This document shows, one piece after another, positions 30,468 to 39,840 of a stretch of DNA of 64,000 nt. Source of the stretch: Bacteroidia bacterium (GTDB lineage Bacteria; Bacteroidota; Bacteroidia; Chitinophagales; Chitinophagaceae); assembly GCA_030426665.1 (NCBI GenBank), contig JAUHYD010000001.1:62001-126000 (forward strand), given 5' to 3'. Numbering within the stretch: the stretch's first letter is position 1; each line of letters begins with the position of its first letter. The notes under the pieces are model-generated. The model saw only the letters and a list, made by a program, of their open reading frames with translations. It was not told where the DNA came from and did no database searches. Position numbers and translations under genes: made by a program.

Positions 30468-30749
30468 TTAGTGATAGTCCATGATTTGCACATCTGTAGC
30501 ATTGCCATTCGTCCATCTAAACACGATTCTCCACTGACTATTGATTCGAATGGAATAAAACAACTTCATATTGCCGGACAGCTTTTCAAGTCTGTTAGAG
30601 GGCGGCACCCTTAAGTCTTCAATACTATGCGAACTATTGAGCATTCTCAATTTCCGTCTGGCAATCTGTTGTATTTCATTCGGTAGTTTTTTGCTCCGTT
30701 CACCTATCCATATTTTTTCTGTTTCCTTTGAAGCAAATGACAATATCAT
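30468..30749 (-). CDS. higB: HigB family toxin (RelE-like mRNA interferase)
   Basis: The 93-residue protein has the RelE/HigB fold signature: LRMLNSSHSIEDLRVPPSNRLEKLSG in the middle and SIRINSQWRIVFRW at the end, with Arg and Trp at the expected active-site positions. Such toxins cut ribosome-bound mRNA. I chose the ATG at 30749 because MILSFASKETEKIW is the usual family start; a longer frame from 30824 adds 25 unrelated residues. With higA downstream it forms a complete type II toxin-antitoxin module. Confidence 0.92.
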   Translation of the reverse strand: MILSFASKETEKIWIGERSKKLPNEIQQIARRKLRMLNSSHSIEDLRVPPSNRLEKLSGNMKLFYSIRINSQWRIVFRWTNGNATDVQIMDYH

Positions 30750-31161
30750 ACTATCGAAATACGTTACTAACGCCAAAGATAAGCAATGTAAAACGAAATG
30801 GCAAATGTTAGAGATGGGCCACACTTAAAAAAAGTCACATCTGTGAAAATAACTCTACCGCTCGTAGGTCGGAACCCGAGCAACAATTATTACCCAAGTC
30901 AGTCGGGAGACGGAACTCCGCTTAAGTGGAAGTCGGGAGACTTCGACCATCATCTCTATTTATGGCTACGCTTAGCTGAGAAAATACCCATTTAAATTCG
31001 GCAGACAAGCTAAGCTCCACTATCTCAAAACCCAGCATCCAATTCATACCCCCTCATCACGCACAACTTTTTACACTCCTGAGTTATTCACATCTGTGCA
31101 TTACTTGATTGTGCAGGATGCCTGATGTGTACTACTTTCGATTTCAGTAAATGCAAGGTAT
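30750..31161. other. Intergenic region between higB and scpB
   Basis: It holds repeat unit 2 copy C (30862-30978) and the presumed promoters of higBA (minus) and scpB (plus). The best candidate for scpB is a weak TACTTTCG near 31131. No gene is supported. Confidence 0.5.
30862..30978. repeat. Interspersed repeat unit 2, copy C
   Basis: The left end CCCGAGCAACAATTATTACCC and the right end ATGGCTACGCTTAGC match copy A. The interior has GTC-GGGA-GAC (30902-30911) and a perfect GAAGTC-GGGA-GACTTC hairpin (30929-30944), which is degraded in copies A and B. Confidence 0.75.
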
Positions 31162-31800
31162 ATGGATATAGAACAATTAATGCCACACGTTGAAGCACTT
31201 ATATTTGCAAGTGAGCGTCCGCTTACGCAAATAGAGATGACGGAAATAATGGGGCAGGCACTTGAGACTGTAATTGAGGCGGAAAGAATTGCTACCTGCC
31301 TTGATGCTATTGCCGAGAAATACGAAGCTGCCTATTATCCGTTCCACCTGAGAGAAACAGGTGGTGGTTATCAGTTTCTGACTAAAAAGGCATTCCACAA
31401 AACCGTGTTGCAACTGAATGGCGAAAAGCACATCAAGAAGCTATCGAATGCGGCTATGGAAACACTATCTATTATTGCCTACAAACAACCAATAACTAAG
31501 AGCGAAATAGAATATATACGTGGGGTAAGCGCAGATTACAGCATCCAGAAACTACTGGAAAAAGACCTGATAGTTATATCGGGCAGAAATGAGGAAATGG
31601 TAGGTAAACCATTGATATATAACACCTCGAAAAATTTCATGGACTACTTAGGCATCAATTCCCCTTCACAGTTGCCACAGCTTAAGGACATTACAGATGT
31701 ACAAATAGTAATGCCAACAAGCGGACAAGAAGCGGCACCTGCTGATACTCCGGGATTGATATTGGTAAATGAACCAAATGAATTGAGGCAAGCATCGTAG
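31162..31800 (+). CDS. scpB: Segregation and condensation protein B
   Basis: The 212-residue protein has the two winged-helix domains of ScpB. The first is at about 1-90 (ALIFASERPLT, RETGGGYQFLTK). The second is at about 95-175, with the family motif LSNAAMETLSIIAYKQPITKSEIEYIRGV. ScpB dimers bind ScpA and SMC to form the bacterial condensin that organises and segregates the chromosome. The last 35 residues are a non-conserved Pro/Gln-rich tail. The gene is not next to scpA here. A strong terminator follows 48 bp later. Confidence 0.95.
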   Translation: MDIEQLMPHVEALIFASERPLTQIEMTEIMGQALETVIEAERIATCLDAIAEKYEAAYYPFHLRETGGGYQFLTKKAFHKTVLQLNGEKHIKKLSNAAMETLSIIAYKQPITKSEIEYIRGVSADYSIQKLLEKDLIVISGRNEEMVGKPLIYNTSKNFMDYLGINSPSQLPQLKDITDVQIVMPTSGQEAAPADTPGLILVNEPNELRQAS

Positions 31801-31847
31801 TTTTTAGTAAGCATCAATTATAATACATCATCACAATTTCACAACCT

Positions 31848-31875
31848 GCCGCTCCTAATCAGAGCGGCTTTTTTT
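31848..31875 (+). terminator. Rho-independent terminator of scpB
   Basis: GCCGCTC (31848-31854) pairs with GAGCGGC (31862-31868) around a 7-nt loop, followed by seven T. Confidence 0.85.
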
Positions 31876-31910
31876 AAAAGAACAGGCTTTCTCCTGCTCG
31901 TTGCCTGAGA

Positions 31911-31942
31911 TTGGCAATCATACAACATAATATGTACATTTG
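31911..31942 (+). promoter_or_regulatory. Promoter of M28 peptidase gene
   Basis: TTG (31911-31913), 21-nt spacer, TACATTTG (31935-31942) fits the Bacteroidota promoter pattern. A start point near 31948 is just before the ATG at 31959, which argues against the longer upstream frame. Confidence 0.5.
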
Positions 31943-31958
31943 TGTTTCAAGGTTAAAT

Positions 31959-33617
31959 ATGACTATTAGGAGTTCTGTATTCTTGTTAACGGCGGTGCTA
32001 TTTGTAGCCCCACTGGCATCCTACGCGCAACGTAAAGCAGACAAAGAAGCTTTGCAACAGCTTAAGGATGACATCTCCTACCTTGCGTCTGACAAGCTGG
32101 AAGGTAGGCGTACCGGAACTCCGGGAGAGCAAATGGCGGCGGCATATATTGAAAAACGCTATCAACAACTGAACGTACCTCCCTACAAAAACACCTACTA
32201 TCACCCGTTCCATTTCACTTATGGCAAACAAATAAGTCCGGACACCCGCATCAACATCAACGGTGTCAATATGGCAATCGGGGAAGACGGTTTTCCGATG
32301 CCGTTCAGTGCCAACAAAAAAATAGAAAGCGATATTCTGCCGGATATCCAAGAGCAGGAGAATGCCTGGATATTACCACTATACAGCAAAGAGTCAGAAG
32401 CTAAAAACCCACACTTCGACTGGGAAAAAGCTGCTTTCGACAAAAGTCGTGAAGCAGCCAAACAGGGGGCAACCGCCGTTGTATTTTACGACAACTACAG
32501 CAGCGAATACGCTCCGGTGTTTAATGAGCGAACAGACTATGAAGTAATTGATATTCCCGTTGCCTTTATCTCTAATGCGGCATACAACAGAGCAATAGTT
32601 GACCGCAAAACAGGAGGCAGTGGCATTACCATTAAACTAAACATCAATATAGAAAAGCGGAAACGAAGTGGTAATAATCTTGCCGCTTATATAGACAACA
32701 ACGCCAAGCTAACGGTAGTGTTAGGTGCGCATTACGACCACCTGGGTTACGGAGAAGACCACAATAGCAGGCATGCCAATGCGGAAGAGGCTCACCTGAT
32801 ACACGGTGGCGCAGACGACAATGCAAGTGGCACCGCTGCCCTACTGGAGATGGCAAAGCGCATCAAGAAGAACAGAAGACTGCATAACTACAACTACTTG
32901 TTTGTCAACTTTTCGGGTGAAGAACTTGGTTTGTATGGCTCAAAGGCTTTTGTAAATGAACAGGGCTTAGACAGCAACTCTATAGCTTACATGATTAACA
33001 TGGACATGGTAGGCAGGTTGAATGACAGTACCCATGCACTTACTATTGGTGGTGTGGGTACAGCACCCGAATGGGGGCAAGTAGTGGCGATGGCTGGTGA
33101 TGATTTTAAGGTTGCCATCGACAGTTCGGGTACCGGTCCGTCTGACCATACGAGCTTTTATAATGCAGGCATACCTGTGTTGTTTCTGTTTACGGGTTTA
33201 CATAAAGACTACCACAAACCATCGGACAAAGCGGATCTTATTAACTATCCCGGAGAACTACAGGTCATCAAATATGTAGATTACATTGTCCGTAAGATGG
33301 ACAAAAAGAAAATAAAACCGCATTATACACTGACCAAACAAAAGGCAGTGAAGAGAACCCGATTCAAGGTCACACTCGGCATTATGCCTGATTATACCTT
33401 TGATGGTGGTGGCGTGCGGGTAGATGGCGTATCCGACAATCGGCCGGCGATAAAAGCAGGCATCCAAACAGGTGACGTAATCACGCGGCTTGGCGAACAC
33501 AAGATTCAAGGCATGCAGAGCTATATGGAGGCGCTCGGAAAACTATCGCCCGGCGACAAAACGGACGTAGAAGTATTGCGAGAGGGCAAACAGGTTGTGA
33601 TGCCGATAGAGTTTTAA
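31959..33617 (+). CDS. Secreted M28 family metallopeptidase with PDZ domain
   Basis: The 552-residue protein has a signal peptide (about 1-24, ending SYAQ). An M28 zinc aminopeptidase domain follows with all five expected zinc ligands: His in GAHYDHLG, Asp in GADDNASG, Glu in SGEELGLYG (after the general-base Glu), Asp in NMDMVG and His in KDYHKPSD. A PA-like insert lies before it. A C-terminal PDZ domain (about 470-552) carries GVSDNRPAIKAGIQTGDVI. It likely removes N-terminal amino acids from peptides in the periplasm or outside the cell. No T9SS tail is present. The downstream GH3 fusion is convergent, 14 bp away. Confidence 0.92.
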   Translation: MTIRSSVFLLTAVLFVAPLASYAQRKADKEALQQLKDDISYLASDKLEGRRTGTPGEQMAAAYIEKRYQQLNVPPYKNTYYHPFHFTYGKQISPDTRININGVNMAIGEDGFPMPFSANKKIESDILPDIQEQENAWILPLYSKESEAKNPHFDWEKAAFDKSREAAKQGATAVVFYDNYSSEYAPVFNERTDYEVIDIPVAFISNAAYNRAIVDRKTGGSGITIKLNINIEKRKRSGNNLAAYIDNNAKLTVVLGAHYDHLGYGEDHNSRHANAEEAHLIHGGADDNASGTAALLEMAKRIKKNRRLHNYNYLFVNFSGEELGLYGSKAFVNEQGLDSNSIAYMINMDMVGRLNDSTHALTIGGVGTAPEWGQVVAMAGDDFKVAIDSSGTGPSDHTSFYNAGIPVLFLFTGLHKDYHKPSDKADLINYPGELQVIKYVDYIVRKMDKKKIKPHYTLTKQKAVKRTRFKVTLGIMPDYTFDGGGVRVDGVSDNRPAIKAGIQTGDVITRLGEHKIQGMQSYMEALGKLSPGDKTDVEVLREGKQVVMPIEF

Positions 33618-33631
33618 TTGATCTTCTGCTA

Positions 33632-36600
33632 TCAGTCTTTTACCTGAATGTCAAAAACTTCCTTTCTATTCTTATTTACGGGTATGCCAAGTGATTCGTA
33701 GATGTAATCCTGCGCAACGGTACGAACATTCAGTTTGTTTATTTTCCAGTTACTACCGGAGGGATGCACCCTATTAGACAAGAACACAAATACTACACCA
33801 CTGGCAGGGTCGGCCCATACGCAGGTACCGGTAAAGCCCTGATGACCGAATGCGAGTGCACTGCACCTGTCGCCCGCAGGTCCGCCATTGTCTGCATCCT
33901 GTAGCGGCTTATCAAAACCTAAGCCCCGGTGACTGACTTTGCTTTTGTAGGCGGTAAACTCATGCACTGTAGCTTCTTTCAGAAAACGGGTCTCTCCGTA
34001 CATCCCCTTGTTCAGAAGCATTTCAAATATAGCAGCTACATCATGTGCTGTTGAAAAAAGACCTGCATGACCAGCGACACCTCCCAGCATAGCCGCACCC
34101 GGATCATGTACATATCCGCGTATCTCACTCGCCCTGAATGCCTTCTCAATTTCCGTTGGAGCAATGTTTGTGGCTATCCTGCTGTTAAGCGGATTGTACA
34201 TGATGTTTTTAAGTCTCATAGGCTTGTAAAACACCTCGCTCACATACTCGTCAAGACTCTTGTCAGTTATTCTTTCGACTATCTCTGCCAGAAAAATAAA
34301 GTCGAGATCGCTGTACACCATCTTACCGATGTTGCGCCTTTTGCTGCTGTAAATCTGACTCCACATTGTATCTATGTAGCTGTCCAGCAAATACACATTT
34401 CTGGCTACGTGGGTAGTGTACTCCGGCTCTTCTTTTGTCCGGAATAAGTTCTCTTTTATTTTTCCACCCTTCTCTAAAATGTCCTTATAAAAAGGAATCC
34501 AACCTTGCAGCCCGGCCTGATGCAGTAGCAATTCCTTAATTCTGATATTCGCTTTATTTGTTCCTTTTGCTTCCGGCAGGTAATCCACTATTCGCTTGTT
34601 GAGGTCCAGCTTACCCTCTTCGTACAACTTCATAACCGAAATGTTTGTCGCGAGCACCTTTGTACACGAGGCCATGTCATAAAGTGTATTAGAGTCCACT
34701 TTGTGTTGCTTTTCATAATCGAGATAACCGAATGCTTTGTCGTAAAAAACATTCCCATACCTGGCAGCTAATACCCTGCAACCGGGAAACACACCCTCAG
34801 CAATACACCTTGCCATAAACATGTCCAGATGGTGCAACGCATCGGGCTTGACCACACCTGCTGCCGAGGGAAAGACGTGTCGCAATGTTGTGGATGGCGC
34901 ACGCAATACCGTCTTCAACAAAAAGGGTGACGGGCAGACACTCTTGCCCTCCGCACACGCTGTTACGGGCAACTTACCTCTTGCCCTACTTTTCTTTAAC
35001 AATACATCGGCAACTGCTTCCTGCGAAAGTGTATCATCTTCGTAGCCTACTATCAATGAGTTTGCACCACAGAAATATTGTGTGGCGTATGCATTACCCA
35101 TCAACACAATCATTACGTTATCCAGACAGCCCGCCACTTTCAGGAAAGCGATAGCTTCATCGCTCAAACCATAATTATGGCTGGGGCGAATACTTACATT
35201 GTGAACCCCGACAATCACAGAACTGTAACTTGCCATTTTATCCAATAACAACTGTGCGTCGTGTGCTTCCGCATCGTGTGGCAGTAAATCTATACTCACG
35301 TCGTCAAACCGGTCTTCGAGAGCGGCCCACAACGGAGTATTTTCATCTGTATTAACCCCAACATAGCCGATGCGCATTGTAACGTTCAGCTTTTTCAGTA
35401 TCTGGTTTTCGTCACTCACCAATGTCACCGCTGACTTAGCCACCAGTTTTTTGATATTGTCGGTGTATTGATTCAAATCATTGACAATATTTTCAGACTC
35501 TATGTCTTTCCATTTTGCAAGCCCTGCATCATACTTTGCTGCTAATATCTTCTTGACACTCTCCTCTAACCTTTCAGGTGTTATCGTTCCTGCATTCACG
35601 GCCTGGTTTATCTTTAGAATTGCAGCCGGCACATCCTCCGGATAAAGGAGCATATCATTGCCCGCCAAAAAAGCCCTTAAGTCGGCCTCGCCCGTAGGGA
35701 AATACTTAGTCAACCCCTTCATGTTCAGCGCATCGGTAACAATCAACCCTTTGTAATGCAGCTTGTTCTTTAACAGCCCTGTAATAGTTTTTTGAGATAG
35801 TGAGGTTGCAATGTGCGGTGCATTCTCCAATGCAGGCACTTCGAGGTGCGCCACCATTATGCTTTTCACCCCTTCAGATATCACTTGTTTGAATGGATAC
35901 AGCTCAACAGAGTCCAGCTCCGCCATAGAACCGTTAATTAATGGCAGGTCTTTATGAGAATCCACACTGGTATTGCCGTGCCCGGGGAAGTGTTTCGCGC
36001 AGGCCATAACACCGTTATTCTGTAAACCTCGCACATATGCGCTTCCCATCCGTGCAACCAAACGCTTATCCTCTCCGAATGACCGGGAATTGATAACAGG
36101 ATTTGCAGGATTGTTGTTGACATCTACGTCGGGCGCAAAGTTGATATGCACCCCCATTCGATTGCACTGATAAGCAATAGCACTTGCCATCTTATACATC
36201 AATCCCGTATCTCGCGTAGCACCGAGCATCATTTGTCTGGGAAAATGTGTAATGCTATCCAATCGCATACCCAAACCCCACTCCCCATCCATACCTATCA
36301 ACAAGGGTACTTGCGCGAGGTGCTGATACTTATTGGTGAGTACTGCCTGTCGAGCGGGTCCACCTTGCATAAATATTAATCCTCCTACCTGATGCGCATT
36401 AAGAAGCTCTGTAATTAAATCTTCATTGTAGTTGCGACCACCGGAATAAGCTGCCACCATGAACAACTGCCCGATACGCTCTTCATTGGTTAGGGTACTA
36501 TATATACTATCTACCCAATAAGCCTTCCTGAGATTATCGACCTTACGTGGCCTTCCCTGATATTGCGGCTGAGCAAATACTTGCGAAACACCTAACAATA

Positions 36601-36643
36601 AAATAACAGGGAACCATATTGCTTTAAGCCGAAAAAACCTCAT
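33632..36643 (-). CDS. GH3 beta-N-acetylglucosaminidase / serine hydrolase fusion
   Basis: The 1003-residue protein has a signal peptide (1-25, ending VFAQ). The N-terminal GH3 NagZ-like domain (about 45-400) has KHFPGHG (217-223), the Asp228-Ser-His230 acid/base dyad and the nucleophile Asp304 in VTDAL. A GH3 C-terminal-like domain follows (about 410-570). A class C beta-lactamase-fold domain (about 605-990) has the SxxK motif SCTK (Ser659-Lys662), YSD and HQG. NagZ cleaves GlcNAc from muropeptides. The serine hydrolase could be a D,D-peptidase or esterase, and which one cannot be told. Fusions of this type occur in Bacteroidota and suggest coupled wall-fragment breakdown in the periplasm. 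Confidence 0.92.
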   Translation of the reverse strand: MRFFRLKAIWFPVILLLGVSQVFAQPQYQGRPRKVDNLRKAYWVDSIYSTLTNEERIGQLFMVAAYSGGRNYNEDLITELLNAHQVGGLIFMQGGPARQAVLTNKYQHLAQVPLLIGMDGEWGLGMRLDSITHFPRQMMLGATRDTGLMYKMASAIAYQCNRMGVHINFAPDVDVNNNPANPVINSRSFGEDKRLVARMGSAYVRGLQNNGVMACAKHFPGHGNTSVDSHKDLPLINGSMAELDSVELYPFKQVISEGVKSIMVAHLEVPALENAPHIATSLSQKTITGLLKNKLHYKGLIVTDALNMKGLTKYFPTGEADLRAFLAGNDMLLYPEDVPAAILKINQAVNAGTITPERLEESVKKILAAKYDAGLAKWKDIESENIVNDLNQYTDNIKKLVAKSAVTLVSDENQILKKLNVTMRIGYVGVNTDENTPLWAALEDRFDDVSIDLLPHDAEAHDAQLLLDKMASYSSVIVGVHNVSIRPSHNYGLSDEAIAFLKVAGCLDNVMIVLMGNAYATQYFCGANSLIVGYEDDTLSQEAVADVLLKKSRARGKLPVTACAEGKSVCPSPFLLKTVLRAPSTTLRHVFPSAAGVVKPDALHHLDMFMARCIAEGVFPGCRVLAARYGNVFYDKAFGYLDYEKQHKVDSNTLYDMASCTKVLATNISVMKLYEEGKLDLNKRIVDYLPEAKGTNKANIRIKELLLHQAGLQGWIPFYKDILEKGGKIKENLFRTKEEPEYTTHVARNVYLLDSYIDTMWSQIYSSKRRNIGKMVYSDLDFIFLAEIVERITDKSLDEYVSEVFYKPMRLKNIMYNPLNSRIATNIAPTEIEKAFRASEIRGYVHDPGAAMLGGVAGHAGLFSTAHDVAAIFEMLLNKGMYGETRFLKEATVHEFTAYKSKVSHRGLGFDKPLQDADNGGPAGDRCSALAFGHQGFTGTCVWADPASGVVFVFLSNRVHPSGSNWKINKLNVRTVAQDYIYESLGIPVNKNRKEVFDIQVKD

Positions 36644-36753
36644 GAAACAAAAATAGGTCTATTCCTAAAATATCCCCAATATCGTTGGTGAAAGTATATC
36701 ACAATGAATTGACACCATTAACCTGCACTCCAAGAGAGCGGGTAAACAAACCG

Positions 36754-39021
36754 CTACTTCACGGTGACTACAACACTTGCGGCACCTTCCGTCGTTGTCA
36801 GGCGAACTACATAGGTTCCGCCGGCCATGTTCGGTAATGCGACGTTGAGACGATTAGTACCAATACCTACCTGCCAAAGCTTCGCATACACCATAACACC
36901 TGAAATGTTATAGACAGAAACATTTACCGGCTCATTGTTCGTTGCTGCATAGTCTATTGCAAAAACACCATCTGTCGGATTCGGGAAAACAACCACGTCG
37001 GGCTTTTTACCCTGGTAGTTGTAGATACCTACCTCCTGTACTACACGTTTCATTGCCTTGTAAGCATTTATCTTTCCGTGTCCCCAATCGTTATTTCCGG
37101 CGGCGGGAAGCACGCCGGTAAAAACGTCGGTTATGGCTGTCTCAAATAATATTGTCTTTAAGTGGTCGGGGGTCAGTGTGGGGTTGGCCTGGAGTAGCAA
37201 TGCTACTATCCCCGATGCTGCCGGAGCAGAAGCCGACGTACCCGAAAACTCACAATAGTAATAATCTCTGGAGGTGGCCGCATCTGTATATTTGGCAATC
37301 ACGCCTGTACTGTTAGATCCTGTTTCTGTATGGCTGGTATCATACGAACTCATGGCTGTAGCAATCGTAAGTCCGGGAGCAGTGATGTCGGGCTTTATCC
37401 GCCCGTCTATCATCGGTCCTCTGCTGGAAAACGGAACCAGCCGGTTGGCAAGTACATATCCGCTATAGCTCCAGTTATTGCCATTAATATCAGTAAATCC
37501 AACCTTGGATGCATACGCACCAACGAGCAACACCGAGGTAGCACTACCCATGTCGCTCACTGTAGAAACGGTATTGCCCGTTTCTGCCCATGAATATCCG
37601 AGCGCATCAAATTCACTTTTAAACTTGTAGGGGAATCCATAATAGTAATATTCGTTCCACATATCAATTTTACCATCTACGCCCATAACCGAGAACCCGA
37701 TGGTATCGGTTGACTTGTTAAACATATTGACGGTAATTCTTGGTTTGCCATTATCCTCAGCAGAGGACGTAATAAACTGAACATAACAGGTATCCAGACC
37801 GTTAGATGAAATCAGAAAGGTGTCTGTTACGGCATCATCAATGCAATGAAACTCCGTTGTGTTTCCCGCGACACCGGCACCGTCGTATAAAGTAACTCTT
37901 GTACAGAATGTCTTGCCGGGCTGTCCCCAAACATCTATCCAGGTGCGCTGATAGGTAGTCGGGTTAAAAGTCAGAAACGTATGAATAGCAGTGTCTGCTG
38001 CCGTAAATGTTTTTGAGAGATGAATTTTGTCTTGCCCATCGTTTCCTGCGCTCATCACAATAATCTTTCCAGGACCAGACAATGTATTACATGCTTCATT
38101 AAAAAGTGATGTACCATCGTGCGAGCCTGACTGGGAGCCCCAACTTATGTTTACGACACATGGCTTACCGACCGCAGTAGCATAGTCAAAAATATACTTC
38201 ACACCGTCCAGAAAATCAGAAAAGCTACCCTCAATCCACTGGCCTCCAATTGAGTCGCGTCGAACACCAACCATAACAATGTCTGCGTCATAAGCCATAC
38301 CTCTGAAACGCAGGCTACTTGTTGCCGAACTTCCAAATCCGGAACCCGCAGCCATACCCCCTACCGATGTACCGTGATTCTGCTTAGGATCATCCGTACC
38401 TTCTGCCCTTATAGCCGCAGCGTCCGTTATCTCCTTACCGTACGAATAGCCCGATGGCGGCGCTGCGGTACCATTCATTTGCCACACCTGCTTGATACGA
38501 TAAGTAGTATGGGTAGTGTCATAAAACGTAGGATGATTATAGTCGAAACCAAAGTCAATGACGCCAACTACAACATCTTTGCCACTATATGCCATCGGCA
38601 AGTCGTAGCCACCATGTACAGAGTCTACCCGGGTGGTCTTGCGGGCTTTATCTAATGACGGACGAACAGGCTCGTCAAGTTGAATGTATCTGATACCGGC
38701 AGTATGAACAAAGTCGTTCATTCGATTTACCGGCACTTTCACGGTCCAAATACGACCCGCCCTGGTACCAACGTTGGCAGCCATCGCATTAAGTGACATA
38801 TCAGCTGCTTTTTCGTCCTCAACCTTCACCAAAGCGCTTACGTACACGACCCCGTCGGCACCTCTGTTATACACATAACCCGGCTGCAGCGACACACCTG
38901 TCTTCTTCAGGTCGTGCACATACTTCATGGTGCGTGGTGATAACTTTGGCGAAATTATATTCTGCCCATAAACGGAAACAGAAAGAAACAGACTGAGGGA
39001 AAGCAGTATAGATAGTCTCAT
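36754..39021 (-). CDS. T9SS-secreted S8 subtilisin-like serine protease
   Basis: The 755-residue protein has a signal peptide (1-20, ending VYGQ). The subtilase domain has an intact triad: Asp156 (GVIDFGFD), His216 (NHGTSVGG) and Ser596 (GTSASAPA). The oxyanion region and a large beta insertion (about 340-470) lie between His and Ser. The last 85 residues are a T9SS type A sorting domain (VVFPNPTDGVFAI, YNISG). The protease should be exported across the outer membrane and digest proteins outside the cell. A -7/-33 promoter pair lies just upstream (39039-39070). Confidence 0.94.
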   Translation of the reverse strand: MRLSILLSLSLFLSVSVYGQNIISPKLSPRTMKYVHDLKKTGVSLQPGYVYNRGADGVVYVSALVKVEDEKAADMSLNAMAANVGTRAGRIWTVKVPVNRMNDFVHTAGIRYIQLDEPVRPSLDKARKTTRVDSVHGGYDLPMAYSGKDVVVGVIDFGFDYNHPTFYDTTHTTYRIKQVWQMNGTAAPPSGYSYGKEITDAAAIRAEGTDDPKQNHGTSVGGMAAGSGFGSSATSSLRFRGMAYDADIVMVGVRRDSIGGQWIEGSFSDFLDGVKYIFDYATAVGKPCVVNISWGSQSGSHDGTSLFNEACNTLSGPGKIIVMSAGNDGQDKIHLSKTFTAADTAIHTFLTFNPTTYQRTWIDVWGQPGKTFCTRVTLYDGAGVAGNTTEFHCIDDAVTDTFLISSNGLDTCYVQFITSSAEDNGKPRITVNMFNKSTDTIGFSVMGVDGKIDMWNEYYYYGFPYKFKSEFDALGYSWAETGNTVSTVSDMGSATSVLLVGAYASKVGFTDINGNNWSYSGYVLANRLVPFSSRGPMIDGRIKPDITAPGLTIATAMSSYDTSHTETGSNSTGVIAKYTDAATSRDYYYCEFSGTSASAPAASGIVALLLQANPTLTPDHLKTILFETAITDVFTGVLPAAGNNDWGHGKINAYKAMKRVVQEVGIYNYQGKKPDVVVFPNPTDGVFAIDYAATNNEPVNVSVYNISGVMVYAKLWQVGIGTNRLNVALPNMAGGTYVVRLTTTEGAASVVVTVK

Positions 39022-39038
39022 CTTGAAAGCATTTGAAC

Positions 39039-39070
39039 CAAAGATACTATTTATGAAACTATAGGTTCAA
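39039..39070 (-). promoter_or_regulatory. Promoter of S8 protease gene
   Basis: On the minus strand, TTG (39070-39068), 21-nt spacer, TATCTTTG (39046-39039), 18 nt before the ATG at 39021. Confidence 0.5.
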
Positions 39071-39100
39071 CTACAACCCTCTATAAAACCGCAGGAAAAA

Positions 39101-39739
39101 CTAATTACATTTCCGGGCCATCACTATTATGTGTATAGCGTCCGGCTCCCCACTCATCGGGTAAACCCTGCGGGAAACGGATAATATGTCAAAGCCATTT
39201 TGACTCAAAGTGTCAACAAGAAAGGCTTCGTCATAGAGATACAGCATAAACCGAAACTCTCCGTCTTTTGTCGTTTGATAACCAGACCTATCGTAACTAC
39301 CTTCAATTGCACTAAAGTAACACACGCCTCCTTCGTTAAGTAACTTGTGGCTATCCTTAATCAACTGTTGACATTCCCCCTTTGATAAGTACGGCAAACA
39401 AAACCCACTCACAATAGCATCATACCTCGTACTAAGACTACCCACCGTTCTGCAATCCATTACCTCAACAATAGCAGATGGATTGTTGGATTGTGCCAGG
39501 GCTACCATCTCATTCGACAAGTCAATTGCATGGATTTTTAAGTCAGGTCGTTGCCGCAGCAGGTACCGGGTAATATTTCCAGGACCGCATCCTATCTCAA
39601 AAACGCTCGCTCCGTCATTATTGAGCAACGAACAAAAATGATCGTAAGTATCATCGTACAAGTCGAAGTCCATAAACTTTTCCTGATAGGCAGCTGCTAA
39701 CCGGTTGAACCCCTCAATCATACTGTTATGTAAATCCAT
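39101..39739 (-). CDS. Class I SAM-dependent methyltransferase
   Basis: The 212-residue protein has the Rossmann-fold methyltransferase motif I VFEIGCGPGN (about 48-57), an acidic motif II (IHAIDLSNEM) and motif III-like GFCLPYLSKGE. No accessory domain is seen, so the substrate is unknown. The sequence resembles general UbiE/Tam-like small-molecule methyltransferases. A TACCTTTG -7 box (39824-39817) lies 78 nt upstream. Confidence 0.9.
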   Translation of the reverse strand: MDLHNSMIEGFNRLAAAYQEKFMDFDLYDDTYDHFCSLLNNDGASVFEIGCGPGNITRYLLRQRPDLKIHAIDLSNEMVALAQSNNPSAIVEVMDCRTVGSLSTRYDAIVSGFCLPYLSKGECQQLIKDSHKLLNEGGVCYFSAIEGSYDRSGYQTTKDGEFRFMLYLYDEAFLVDTLSQNGFDILSVSRRVYPMSGEPDAIHIIVMARKCN

Positions 39740-39816
39740 AACGCCCTATATTTTACTCAAAGACAATTAAAACTACAACCTTTGATCACATTCAAAGTCG
39801 GATTTTACTCCAACTG

Positions 39817-39824
39817 CAAAGGTA
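39817..39824 (-). promoter_or_regulatory. -7 box upstream of methyltransferase gene
   Basis: TACCTTTG followed by C on the minus strand, the strongest form of the TAnnTTTG box. It lies between the methyltransferase and the small glycine-zipper gene. Confidence 0.4.
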
Positions 39825-39840
39825 CATCTACTCATCCTTT

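Noticed and set aside
27199-30978. Insertion sequence
   Set aside because: No transposase frame, terminal inverted repeats or target duplication was found; the repeats look like noncoding elements.
36648-36655. TATTTTTG -7-like box upstream of the GH3 fusion
   Set aside because: It lies only 4 nt before the ATG, so transcription would start inside the gene.
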